Assembly: GCF_013393385.1 (NCBI RefSeq)
Contig: NZ_AP023239.1
Span: 1,488,001-1,552,000 of the forward strand
Source of the DNA: Paenibacillus sp. URB8-2
Lineage (GTDB): Bacteria > Bacillota > Bacilli > Paenibacillales > Paenibacillaceae
Reading direction: 5' to 3'
Length of the DNA stretch: 64,000 bases
Part shown: piece by piece, positions 51,062 to 59,753 of the stretch
Position numbering within the stretch: the stretch's first letter is position 1
How the letters are laid out: every line of letters starts with the position of its first letter
Translations under genes and position numbers: made by a program
Notes under the pieces: model-generated
Database searches by the model: none
Told to the model about the DNA's origin: nothing
What the model saw: the letters and a program-made list of their open reading frames with translations, nothing else

Positions 51062-52173
51062 GCCAGGAAAAGGCAAGCGGAGGGGCGCTTCCGGGACCTG
51101 TGAAACAGACTTCCGGAGGTCGGCTGCCCTGGCGGCTGGAATATGATTCATCCCGCATCCGCACACCGTGGTGGACGCCGATTCTATCGGTGGCGCTGGC
51201 GCTCTTGCTGTGCGCGATTTTTATCTATGCCAACGGCATGAGTCCGGTAACAGTCTACTTGAAAATGTTTAAAGGGGCCTTTGGAACCTCTTACGGCATC
51301 ACCGAAACGCTCGTCAAGGCCATTCCCCTGCTGCTGTGCGGCCTCGGGATCGCCGTAGCCTACCGGATTTCGGTCTGGAATATCGGAGCAGAGGGCCAAT
51401 TGACGGTCGGCGCGATGGCTGCGACCGCGGTTACAGTGTATTTTCCGAATCTGCCCGGCCTTTGGTCGATTGTACTTATGCTGATCTTCGGCGTTGCCGC
51501 TGGCGCATTCTGGGGGCTGCTCACAGCCATTCCGAAAACGCATTTCGGGGTGAACGAGCTGATCACGTCGCTTATGCTCAACTATGTGGCGCTGCTGGCC
51601 CTTGATTATGTCGTATTCGGACCGTGGAAAGATCCTAAAGGCTTCAATATGCCGGGCTCGCCGGTGTTCACCGACGCGCAATCGCTGCCTGTACTCGGAG
51701 CAACCCGGCTGCATATCGGCTTGATCTTTGCGCTGGTCGCGGTTGTCATTTATTATCTGATGGTCCGTTTTACCCGCTGGGGCTACGAGCTGCGTCTGAT
51801 CGGAGCGAATCCGACCGCTGCCCGCTACGCCGGCATTCACATCAAACGCCATATTATTATAGTCATGCTGATTAGCGGAGGACTTGCCGGTCTTGCGGGT
51901 ATGGCCGAAGTATCGGGAGTAAGCCATAAGCTGATGCAGGGCATTTCGCCGGGCTACGGGTATACCGCCATTATTGTAGCCTGGCTCGCCAAGCTGAATC
52001 CGCTCGGGCTTGTTGTCACTTCGGTGCTGTTCGGCGGATTGATCGTTGGCGGCTTCAGCGTACAGACCATCGGTCTGCCGTCGTCCATTTCGGAAATGCT
52101 ACAGGGCGCGATCCTGTTTTTCCTGATTGCCGGCGATATGGTCACCCGCTTCCGCATTCGCCGGGGAGCGTAG
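51058..52173 (+). CDS. Purine-cluster ABC transporter permease 1
   Basis: 371 aa, BPD_transp_2 family. A hydrophilic N-terminus of about 35 residues, then about nine helices; GLGIAVAYRISVWNIGAEGQLTVGA is the conserved permease segment (compare AFRSGLFNIGADGQ in nupP). GAGAGGAGAG lies before the ATG, within the ATPase gene end. Works with the next permease. Confidence 0.87.
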   Translation: MSQEKASGGALPGPVKQTSGGRLPWRLEYDSSRIRTPWWTPILSVALALLLCAIFIYANGMSPVTVYLKMFKGAFGTSYGITETLVKAIPLLLCGLGIAVAYRISVWNIGAEGQLTVGAMAATAVTVYFPNLPGLWSIVLMLIFGVAAGAFWGLLTAIPKTHFGVNELITSLMLNYVALLALDYVVFGPWKDPKGFNMPGSPVFTDAQSLPVLGATRLHIGLIFALVAVVIYYLMVRFTRWGYELRLIGANPTAARYAGIHIKRHIIIVMLISGGLAGLAGMAEVSGVSHKLMQGISPGYGYTAIIVAWLAKLNPLGLVVTSVLFGGLIVGGFSVQTIGLPSSISEMLQGAILFFLIAGDMVTRFRIRRGA

Positions 52174-52195
52174 CCCAAAGGAGGAGTCGAAAGAA

Positions 52196-53125
52196 ATGGA
52201 TTTTGTCACACAGTTATTAATCGCCGCCATTTCCGCGGGCACGCCGCTGCTCTTGGCGACGCTTGGAGGCATATTGAACGAACGCGCCGGTATTATTCAG
52301 CTTGGAGCCGAAGGCTTAATGCTGATGGGGGCGGTCACAACTTGCATTGTCTTTATTCGTACCGAAAATCTTGGAGTGGCGCTGCTTGCATCCGTAGGAG
52401 TAACGGCGCTGCTCGGCATGATTCACGCCTTCCTGTGCATCACGCTTCGCGCTAACCAGACAATGTCGGGTCTTGCGATGACGCTGTTCGGCAGCGGCTT
52501 TAGCGCCTATCTCGGCAAGTCGATCAGCGGCAACCCGCTGCCCGGAATTTTGCCGAGACTGCATCTCGACTTTTTGAAGCCAGTCCCGGTGATCGGCGAT
52601 ATTTTTGGAAATCTGGATGTTTTGACCTGGTTAAGCTTTGTGCTTGTCATTGTGCTGCATTTGCTCATTCACCGCACCTCATGGGGGCTGCACCTGCGGG
52701 CGGTGGGCGACAGCCCGGCCACCGCAGATGTTATGGGCGTTCACGTCCGGCTAATCCGATATGGTTATGTTACCATCGGCGCCATGCTGATCGGACTTGC
52801 GGGAGCGGATATGGTTCTGACCGTCGCTCCGACTTGGAACGAAGGGCTGACGGCGGGCAGAGGCTGGATCGCGGTTGGTCTCGTTATTTTTGCCAGATGG
52901 AATCCGGTAAGGGCGCTGCTGTGCGCCTACTTCTTCGGAGCGCTGGATTCGCTGGGTTTCCGGATGCAGCTGCTCGGCAGCGCCATTCCGCCGTATTTCC
53001 TGAAGATGATTCCTTACGTTGTAACCATCCTTGTTCTGATGTATTTGGGGTACCGCAACCGCAACAAGCCTTCCGGCACGCCGGAATCGCTGGGTGTTCC
53101 GTACGTTCGGGAGCAGCGGTTCTAG
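52196..53125 (+). CDS. Purine-cluster ABC transporter permease 2
   Basis: 309 aa from ATG 52196 with AAGGAGGAG upstream; the frame reaches further back into the previous gene without a site. BPD_transp_2 signature GGILNERAGIIQLGAEGLMLMGA. Last of the four importer genes, followed after 54 nt by the FAD subunit gene of xanthine dehydrogenase, which suggests joint transcription. Confidence 0.87.
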   Translation: MDFVTQLLIAAISAGTPLLLATLGGILNERAGIIQLGAEGLMLMGAVTTCIVFIRTENLGVALLASVGVTALLGMIHAFLCITLRANQTMSGLAMTLFGSGFSAYLGKSISGNPLPGILPRLHLDFLKPVPVIGDIFGNLDVLTWLSFVLVIVLHLLIHRTSWGLHLRAVGDSPATADVMGVHVRLIRYGYVTIGAMLIGLAGADMVLTVAPTWNEGLTAGRGWIAVGLVIFARWNPVRALLCAYFFGALDSLGFRMQLLGSAIPPYFLKMIPYVVTILVLMYLGYRNRNKPSGTPESLGVPYVREQRF

Positions 53126-53179
53126 GTCGGTAAGACGGGTTCGAAATTGCTGGACAACTGTAAAAAAGGAGGGGAGCAA

Positions 53180-54082
53180 ATGGAAGCTTTGCGTGACGAG
53201 CCGCTGTGGACGCCTGCTGTTCAACGGCCCCGAAGCCTGCATGAGGCCTGGGAGCTGAAACGGACGCTTGGCGAAGATGGGATTTATGTCGCCGGCAGCA
53301 CTTTGCTGCGGACGCAGTGGGAAGCCGGGACGGTTTCCATGCCGAAATCACTGATTGATTTGCGGGGGATTGAAGACCTTGCAGACATTGACGAAGATGG
53401 CGGCGGGCTCTCCATCGGCGCCCTTGCCGACTTGTCCCAGTGCCGGCGAAGCGCCGCGCTGGGACAAACGGCGCCCGCCGTTCAGGAGGCGGTCCGCTGC
53501 ATCGCCGCTCCGGCGGTCCGTAATCTGGCGACGATCGGCGGCAATATCGCCGCGGGCTACGGCGATTGTCTTCCCGCGCTGCTCGTCTGCGATGCGGAGC
53601 TGGCCGTCTTTGACGGCAAGTTCCTTAACCGCCGGCGGGTGGAAGAGTGGCTGGCCGACCGGTGGAGCGGAGCGCTTCCGCCTGAGGAAATCCTGACGGG
53701 GCTATGGCTTGCGCCCCCGGCAGGTCCTTCGGGTAGCCGGCGGATTGAGATCTTCCGCAAAGTCGGCCGCAGGGAAGCGTTCACGCCCTCGCTGGTCACG
53801 GTAGCGATTGGATGCTTTATCGACAGCAAAGGCCGTCTGAGCGGCGTTAAGATTGCCGCCGGAGGAGGAAGCGGCCGCCCGCAGCGGTTGGATATTGCCG
53901 AAGCGGTTCTGGAAGGCGCACATATCGGTCCCGAGCTGCTGGCTTCGGTGTACGAGGCGGTTATCTCGCAGTTTGAGACTTATGGAGATCCTTTTGCAAC
54001 AGTGGAATACAAAAAGAAGACCGCAGGCAATCTTATTGTTGCCGAACTATGGAAGGCTTTGGAAGGAAACGCTGGAAAATAA
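53180..54082 (+). CDS. pucC: Xanthine dehydrogenase FAD-binding subunit (PucC)
   Basis: 300 aa. Start at 53180 with AAAGGAGGGGAG upstream. CO-dehydrogenase-type flavoprotein: the FAD pyrophosphate loop VAGSTLLRTQW (variant of the usual AGGT), APAVRNLATIGGNIAAGYGD (second FAD loop with TIGGN) and a C-terminal CODH_FAD_C domain. Passes electrons from the Fe-S subunit to NAD+ or another acceptor. Forms the enzyme with PucD and PucE, with XdhC-type maturation by PucA. Confidence 0.9.
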   Translation: MEALRDEPLWTPAVQRPRSLHEAWELKRTLGEDGIYVAGSTLLRTQWEAGTVSMPKSLIDLRGIEDLADIDEDGGGLSIGALADLSQCRRSAALGQTAPAVQEAVRCIAAPAVRNLATIGGNIAAGYGDCLPALLVCDAELAVFDGKFLNRRRVEEWLADRWSGALPPEEILTGLWLAPPAGPSGSRRIEIFRKVGRREAFTPSLVTVAIGCFIDSKGRLSGVKIAAGGGSGRPQRLDIAEAVLEGAHIGPELLASVYEAVISQFETYGDPFATVEYKKKTAGNLIVAELWKALEGNAGK

Positions 54083-54151
54083 AAGGCGGTTATTCATGTA
54101 ACACAGGAAGAGGGCGAAGATAACCGGAGCTATCGAAAGGGGAGAGGGGAA

Positions 54152-56428
54152 ATGCTGCTGAGCAGAGAATCCAGCGGAGGGCGCTGGAGAACACGGCCCG
54201 ACGGGATGGAAAAAGTCACCGGGACATTGCAGTATTTAACCGATATGAGCGCGGAAGGCATGCTGATTGGCCGGGTTCTTCGCAGCCATCAGGCTCATGC
54301 CCGGATTCTGGCCCTGCGCACGGTGAAGGCGGCAGCCGTTCCGGGCGTGCATGCCGTAATCACCCATGAGGATGTTCCTGGCTTGAATGGCTTCGGCATC
54401 GCCCTTCCGCATCAGCCGGTATTTTGTGAAGACCGTGTGCGGTATACCGGAGACGCGATCGCCGCGGTAGCCGCCGACAGCGACGAAATTGCGGAATATG
54501 CGCTGTCTCTGATCGAGGTCGATTACGAGCTGCTGCCGGTATTAACGGACCCCGAGGAAGCCATGAAGGAGGATGCTGTTCTTCTTCATCCCGAAGGCAA
54601 TGTACTGCATCATACCGAATACCGCAAAGGCAATCCGGCGGACGCTTTTGCTGAATGCGCCTATGTGGCGGAGGAGACGTATTTTACGCCCCGGCAAATG
54701 CATACGTATATGGAAACCGAAGGCGGACTCTTTATTCCTGAAGACAATGGCCGGCTGACCGTTTATTCGGCCACTCAGCACGGACTGATGGACCGCAAGC
54801 AGTTATCCCGCATTATCGCGATGCCGGAGGAGAGCATTCGCGTGGTATCAAGTCCAATCGGCGGATCGTTCGGCGGCAAAGACGAACTGAACGTTCAGCC
54901 TTACGGCGCTCTCCTGGCTCTTCGGACAGGTAAGCCGGTGCGGCTGCATAATTCCCGCGCCGAATCCGTCCGGGCAGGACTTAAGCGCCATCCTATGAAG
55001 ATCGCAATGAAGACCGGCTGCGACAAGGAAGGCCGGCTGATGGCCCATCAGGTAAGGATCGTCTCCGACACCGGGGCGTATGCCACACTCGGCACCGAGG
55101 TGCTGAACTTCGCCACGGAGCATGTCATGGGTCCATACATGATTGAGCATATGGAGATCGAGGGCTTCTGTATCTATACGAACAACGGCGTTTCCGGCGA
55201 ATTCCGCGGATTTGGCGGAAATCAGGCCATCTTCGCCATAGAAGGACAGATCGACCGGCTGGCTGAAGCAGCGGGCATTGATCCGTGGGAAATGCGTCTC
55301 CGGAATTTGCGGAAATACGGCGATCCCGGCCCGCTGGGCCAGCCGATTGTCCAGACGCATGGAGCCATGCAGGTATGGGAGGCGCTGGCCGCTATTCCGC
55401 TGATGGCAGAGAGAAAGAACGGCCCGGGCAGGGACGCCAGGGACCCTTGGACGGTAACCGGCGTCGGTGCGGCCATCGCCATGCACGGAGCCGGGCTTGG
55501 TAAGGGGATTCCCGATCCGGCTGGGGGCAGGCTCTGCCTGGCGCTTGACGGCAAAATCGAGGCCGTATTCGGGTACGAGGAATTCGGCCAGGGTCTGATC
55601 GCTACGATGGAGCAGATGCTGATCGAGCAGTACGGATTTGGTGCCGATGATCTGCGGATCATTATCGGCGATACGGATGTCGTGCCGGACAGCGGTTCGA
55701 GCACAGCGTCCAGAGCGACAAGCATGATGTGGATGGCGCTGCGCAGGCTGCATCCCGATTTTACCGCTCGGCTGGCCGAAGCGGCGGAATCCGCTTCCAG
55801 CGGTGTTAGCGGCTTGACTCCGGGACCGGGTGGAATGTGGAAAGAAGGGAAGCTGATCCTTTCTTACGCCGATCTTGCCCGTACCCTTAATGAACCTATT
55901 GTGTGCGAAACGGTATTCCATTATCCCACAACGCCTCATGAACGGGTCGGCGCCCACTTTCTCTATACGTACTCGTCCATAGCCGTAAAGATTGAGGTCA
56001 ATCTGTTGACCGGCCGTGTGCGAATCGTTGACCAGTATCATGCGGTAGCCGCCGGTCCGGTTGCCAATCCGCAGGGTTATCTGGGGCAAATCGAGGGCGG
56101 CAGCGGCATGGCGGTCGGCTTCACGCTGACGGAGGACGCGCTGATGAACGCAGGCTCCTATGTTACGAAGAATCTGGATACTTACATTATTCCGACCATT
56201 GCCGATATGAGCGGCATTCAGGTAGAGGCGATCGAGGATTTGCCGGAGCATGACACTTACGGCCCCCGCGGGGTAGGTGAAATCGGCTCGGTGAATCTGG
56301 CTCCTGCCGTGGCTTCCGCCATTTTTCAGGCGGTAGGCAAGCGGGTCACCCGGCTGCCGATTGAGCCCGAATTTCTGCAGGAAACTCCGTTTATACCACA
56401 GAAGGCGGTGAATGCGAATGTTGGATAA
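54152..56428 (+). CDS. pucD: Xanthine dehydrogenase molybdopterin subunit (PucD)
   Basis: 758 aa. Domain a/b hammerhead (VTGTLQYLTDMSAEGMLIGRVLRS) and the Mo-cofactor domain with SSPIGGSFGGKDEL, GEFRGFGGNQAIFAIE and GPRGVGEIGSVNLAPAVASAI near the end, where the catalytic Glu is the E of GVGE. Oxidises hypoxanthine/xanthine to urate with water-derived oxygen. GGGGAGAGGGG precedes the ATG. Overlaps pucE. Confidence 0.93.
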   Translation: MLLSRESSGGRWRTRPDGMEKVTGTLQYLTDMSAEGMLIGRVLRSHQAHARILALRTVKAAAVPGVHAVITHEDVPGLNGFGIALPHQPVFCEDRVRYTGDAIAAVAADSDEIAEYALSLIEVDYELLPVLTDPEEAMKEDAVLLHPEGNVLHHTEYRKGNPADAFAECAYVAEETYFTPRQMHTYMETEGGLFIPEDNGRLTVYSATQHGLMDRKQLSRIIAMPEESIRVVSSPIGGSFGGKDELNVQPYGALLALRTGKPVRLHNSRAESVRAGLKRHPMKIAMKTGCDKEGRLMAHQVRIVSDTGAYATLGTEVLNFATEHVMGPYMIEHMEIEGFCIYTNNGVSGEFRGFGGNQAIFAIEGQIDRLAEAAGIDPWEMRLRNLRKYGDPGPLGQPIVQTHGAMQVWEALAAIPLMAERKNGPGRDARDPWTVTGVGAAIAMHGAGLGKGIPDPAGGRLCLALDGKIEAVFGYEEFGQGLIATMEQMLIEQYGFGADDLRIIIGDTDVVPDSGSSTASRATSMMWMALRRLHPDFTARLAEAAESASSGVSGLTPGPGGMWKEGKLILSYADLARTLNEPIVCETVFHYPTTPHERVGAHFLYTYSSIAVKIEVNLLTGRVRIVDQYHAVAAGPVANPQGYLGQIEGGSGMAVGFTLTEDALMNAGSYVTKNLDTYIIPTIADMSGIQVEAIEDLPEHDTYGPRGVGEIGSVNLAPAVASAIFQAVGKRVTRLPIEPEFLQETPFIPQKAVNANVG

Positions 56429-57050
56429 ATGCGCAGCCAATCAGGGAGACCGGGATAATCTGCCAGAATCTGCCCGGGATGCCGAAAAGGACCGCTGCGC
56501 GCTGGGCGGCGCGAAGGCCGTGCAAGGTATCCAGAACAACCCGGAGTGCGCCGACGCAAGCCTTTCGGCGGAAGCCGGGGAGACGCTCATCACGCTTAGC
56601 TGCCGCATTAACGGACAGCCGGTGACTGCCGAAGTCCCGCCTTCGCGCCGTCTTCTGACGGTGTTGCGCGAAGAGCTTGGGCTTACCGGTACGAAGCGTT
56701 CCTGCGAGCTTGGCCGCTGCGGTGCCTGCATGGTGCTGATTGACGGCCGTCCGGTCAATTCCTGTCTGACGATGGCCTACCAATGCGAGGGAGCCGAGAT
56801 CACGACTATTGAAGGATTGAGCGGCGGCGGACTGCATCCGGTGCAGCAGGCCTTTTTGGAGGAAGGCGGTTTTCAATGCGGATATTGTACGCCTGGTATG
56901 GTTATTTCAGTCGTTGCCTTGCTTTCGGAAAATCCGAAGCCGGCTCCGGAAGAGGTAGAAGAGGCGCTGTCCGGCAATTTGTGCCGGTGCACAGGGTATG
57001 GCGGCATTATGCGCGCCGTGAACAAAGCAATTGAAAAAGGAGTGGGTTAA
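56412..57050 (+). CDS. pucE: Xanthine dehydrogenase iron-sulfur subunit (PucE), extended N-terminus
   Basis: 212 aa. Plant-type [2Fe-2S] ligands Cys98, Cys103, Cys106 and Cys118, and second cluster Cys156, Cys159, Cys191, Cys193, so both clusters are complete. The 2Fe-2S domain begins at about residue 58 (ETLITLSCRING); the first 57 residues are polar, Cys-containing and absent from typical 155-175-aa homologues. They may be a genuine extension or result from a misassigned start (GTG codon 37 is possible). Starts in the last codons of pucD (17-nt overlap), or at ATG 56418. Confidence 0.9.
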   Translation: MRMLDKCAANQGDRDNLPESARDAEKDRCALGGAKAVQGIQNNPECADASLSAEAGETLITLSCRINGQPVTAEVPPSRRLLTVLREELGLTGTKRSCELGRCGACMVLIDGRPVNSCLTMAYQCEGAEITTIEGLSGGGLHPVQQAFLEEGGFQCGYCTPGMVISVVALLSENPKPAPEEVEEALSGNLCRCTGYGGIMRAVNKAIEKGVG

Positions 57051-57053
57051 ACG

Positions 57054-57569
57054 ATGGGAATTCCCGCTTCACCTCTTACGCTTTCAGAGATCAACGGAAT
57101 GAGCAGGGAAGAGTTTGTGGAGACGCTTGGCGGCATTTTTGAGCATTCGCCGTGGGTTGCCGAATCGGCTTACACTTCCCGTCCCTTCGGATCGGTTGGC
57201 GCACTGCACGAAGCTATGGCGGAAGCCGCCCGAAGCGCTGGCCGGGAGAAGACTTTGTCGCTGCTGCGGGCCCATCCCGATCTGGCGACTAGGCTACAGG
57301 TAACACCGCTGTCGGCAGCCGAGCAAAAGGGCGCAGGGCTTGACCAGCTGAACCCGGAAGAATTCGAATTGCTAAATGATTTGAACAAGAAATATACGGA
57401 GAAGTTTCAGTTTCCGTTCATATTGGCTGTCCGTGGCAAAAATAAAGACGATATCATACAATCCGTCAGTGAGCGTGTTAATCTTTCGCCTGAGGAAGAA
57501 TGGAACCGGGCGTTATTTGAAATCGGCAAAATTACGAAGTTCCGCCTGGAGGATCTGCTGACGGAATAA
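57054..57569 (+). CDS. uraD: 2-oxo-4-hydroxy-4-carboxy-5-ureidoimidazoline (OHCU) decarboxylase
   Basis: 171 aa. Catalytic His74 in LLRAHPDLATR, with FGSVGALHEAMAEAAR and FPFILAVRGKNKDDII as further OHCU_decarbox blocks. Converts OHCU to S-allantoin, the last step before allantoinase. In B. subtilis this domain is the N-terminal half of PucL, fused to urate oxidase; here it is a free protein ending in KFRLEDLLTE with a stop, and no uricase domain follows. AAAAAGGAGTGGG precedes the ATG, overlapping the pucE end. Confidence 0.93.
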   Translation: MGIPASPLTLSEINGMSREEFVETLGGIFEHSPWVAESAYTSRPFGSVGALHEAMAEAARSAGREKTLSLLRAHPDLATRLQVTPLSAAEQKGAGLDQLNPEEFELLNDLNKKYTEKFQFPFILAVRGKNKDDIIQSVSERVNLSPEEEWNRALFEIGKITKFRLEDLLTE

Positions 57570-57614
57570 GCTGACTGAAAAAAATCATTCGATTATCAAA
57601 CGGGGGTGTCATCT

Positions 57615-57920
57615 ATGTCATTACCAATGAACGGACGAACAATTTCCGACTGCAGCATCACCTTGACCGCAACCGGAGAGGCGTTCCAGGCAGCATTCCC
57701 GGGAGACGGTATTATCATGGCGGCTTCGGGAAACTCAATAAGAAGGTTCACGGATAAACACGACTATTCATCTGCTAATTCGGCATTCTTAGACCGTCTG
57801 CCGTTTCGGGGTAAGAATACCCCCAGCTTATTTATGCATATTTTCCACAATAATTTGAGCACACGCAATGATATATCGCACTATTCGGAGCGCGATGAGT
57901 TCAAGGAGGTAGCGGTATGA
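57615..57920 (+). CDS. ORF in the urate oxidase slot; possible uricase remnant
   Basis: 101 aa from ATG 57615, with ACGGGGGTG upstream, ending ATGA-overlapped with pucM. It contains GEAFQAAFPGDGIIMAASG and NSIRRFTDKH, which I can align loosely with the uricase N-terminal region (GEAFxxSFTEGDNSLVVATDSMKNFIQKH), and starts MSLPMNGRT, close to a uricase beginning (GRTMYYGKGDV). True uricases are about 300 aa; everything after this point is absent, and the catalytic Thr region differs. Interpretation as a degraded or replaced uricase is inference; it might be an unrelated small protein. Confidence 0.4.
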   Translation: MSLPMNGRTISDCSITLTATGEAFQAAFPGDGIIMAASGNSIRRFTDKHDYSSANSAFLDRLPFRGKNTPSLFMHIFHNNLSTRNDISHYSERDEFKEVAV

Positions 57921-58300
57921 GCGGGCGCTTGACCACCCATGTGCTTGATATGGTGCGGGGGATTCCCGCTTCCGGAGTCTTTTTGCAGCTGAGGCGGCTG
58001 GATAACGGAGAGGGTAATTTGCTCCGCGAAGCGGCTACGAATGCCGATGGTAGGCTGGACTCCCCCTTGCTGGAGGATGCGGAGATGAAGCCCGGCGAAT
58101 ATGAGCTGCTGTTCCACGCGGGAGATTATTTTCGGAAAATGGACGCGGCAGTCTCGGACACCTCTTCAACCGGGGGCCAAAGCTCTACCCTTTTTCTCGA
58201 TCTGATCCCGATCCGTTTCCATATCGGCAGCGAAGGCGGCCACTATCATGTTCCGCTTCTGCTCGCTCCCGGAGGATACAGCACCTATCGCGGAAGCTGA
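57917..58300 (+). CDS. pucM: 5-hydroxyisourate hydrolase (HIUase, transthyretin-like)
   Basis: 127 aa. Active-site residues His8 (LTTHVLD), Arg46 (DGRL) and His111 (HYHVPLLL) and the C-terminal tetrapeptide YRGS (124-127), diagnostic for HIUases and absent from transthyretins. An insert of about 12 residues (SDTSSTGGQSS) sits before the LFLDLIPIRFHI strand. Opens 5-hydroxyisourate to OHCU. ATG overlaps the stop of the previous ORF (ATGA), AAGGAGG upstream. Confidence 0.95.
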   Translation: MSGRLTTHVLDMVRGIPASGVFLQLRRLDNGEGNLLREAATNADGRLDSPLLEDAEMKPGEYELLFHAGDYFRKMDAAVSDTSSTGGQSSTLFLDLIPIRFHIGSEGGHYHVPLLLAPGGYSTYRGS

Positions 58301-58358
58301 AGGCCGGAATTTTTTGAAGAGAATTTAAATAACTGACGACGAAGGGAGGGAACCGCGC

Positions 58359-59753
58359 GTGAGCGATTCTTATGAACTGATAATTAAAAATGGTCTGGTG
58401 GTCCTCCCCGGAGAGGTCGTGAATCTCGATATCGGCATTGCCGGTGGCAAAATCGCCGCGCTGGAGGCGGGTATCGATGCCGGTCCGGATACAACCGTCC
58501 TCGATGCAGAAGGGCAATATGTGCTGCCTGGCATGATCGACATGCATGTCCATTTTAACGAGCCGTCGTACGGCCACTGGGAAGGATTCCGAACCGGATC
58601 GGCGTCGCTGGCGGCGGGAGGCTGCACCACTTATGCCGATATGCCGCTGAACGGCAACCCGCCGACGGTGAATTTATCCGCTCTTAGCTTGAAAGCCGAA
58701 ATGGCCGCCGGTCATTCCGCTGTCGATTATGTGCTGTGGGGCGGCCTTGTTCCGGGCAATCTGGAACATCTGGAGGAGCTGTGGTCGGCGGGCGTCACCG
58801 GATTCAAGGCCTTTATTTCGAACCCGGGCGGCGAAGGCGAAGGACGCTTTCGCGAGGTTGACGACGAGACCCTGTATCAGGGGATGAAAAAGATCGCCTC
58901 GCTCGGCGGCATTCTGGCGCTGCATGCGGAGAGCGACGAGATGACTGCGGTCCTCTCGGCGGAAGCCGTTCGCGAAGGACGGATGGAAGCACGCGATTTT
59001 GCGGCTTCCCGGCCGCCGCAGGCGGAGCTGGAGGCTGTTGCCCGGGCGCTGCTGTACGGGAAACGGACGGGATGCCGGCTGCATTTTGTCCATATCAGCA
59101 CGGCCGCTGCCATCGAGATGATTCAGGAAGCCAAATTGCGGGGTCAGGATGTCTCGGCGGAAACCTGCCCCCATTATTTGATATTGACGGAAGATGACAT
59201 GGAGAGCATGGGACCGGTCGCCAAGTGCGCGCCTCCGCTACGGAGCGCCGAAGAGCGGGAGAAGCTGTGGAAGGCGCTGGCCGAAGGAAAGATCGACCTT
59301 ATCGCTTCCGACCATTCGCCTTGTCCTCCCGAGCTGAAGCTTGCCGCCGGGCTGTCATTTTTTGAAGCCTGGGGCGGGATTTCCGGCGCTCAGAGCAGTA
59401 TGGAACTGATGTTCCACGAAGGGGTGAACAAGCGCAAACTTCCGGTTACGCTGATTTCACGCCTGCTGTCAGGGCTTCCTGCGGAGCGATTCGGATTGTC
59501 CGGCCGCAAAGGTTCAATTGCTCTCGGCATGGACGCCGATCTGGCGGTGCTGAATCCGGATATGCCCTATACCCTTGCCGCTTCGGATTTGCTGTACCGT
59601 CACAAGCACAGCCCGTATGCCGGCATGAACCTGTCCTGCAGGGTGACTTCCACCATCTGCCGGGGCGAGATCGTCTACACCCGCGAACAAGGCGTGATTT
59701 CCCCGGACGGCGGAGAGTGGATCAAAATCGGTGAAGGGCAGCCGGCCTTATGA
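58359..59753 (+). CDS. pucH: Allantoinase
   Basis: 464 aa, GTG start with GAAGGGAGGG upstream. Amidohydrolase with metal ligands His63/His65 (DMHVHFNEP), carboxylated Lys150 (TGFKAFIS), and further His in LALHAESD and HFVHIST, and Asp in ASDHSP. GHWEGFRTGSASLAAGGCTTYADMP is typical of allantoinase as opposed to dihydroorotase. Opens allantoin to allantoate. Overlaps pucF by ATGA. Confidence 0.94.
   Translation: MSDSYELIIKNGLVVLPGEVVNLDIGIAGGKIAALEAGIDAGPDTTVLDAEGQYVLPGMIDMHVHFNEPSYGHWEGFRTGSASLAAGGCTTYADMPLNGNPPTVNLSALSLKAEMAAGHSAVDYVLWGGLVPGNLEHLEELWSAGVTGFKAFISNPGGEGEGRFREVDDETLYQGMKKIASLGGILALHAESDEMTAVLSAEAVREGRMEARDFAASRPPQAELEAVARALLYGKRTGCRLHFVHISTAAAIEMIQEAKLRGQDVSAETCPHYLILTEDDMESMGPVAKCAPPLRSAEEREKLWKALAEGKIDLIASDHSPCPPELKLAAGLSFFEAWGGISGAQSSMELMFHEGVNKRKLPVTLISRLLSGLPAERFGLSGRKGSIALGMDADLAVLNPDMPYTLAASDLLYRHKHSPYAGMNLSCRVTSTICRGEIVYTREQGVISPDGGEWIKIGEGQPAL

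Noticed and set aside
54848..56440. 530-aa frame antisense to pucD
   Set aside because: A shadow of the high-GC pucD gene without motif or start signal.
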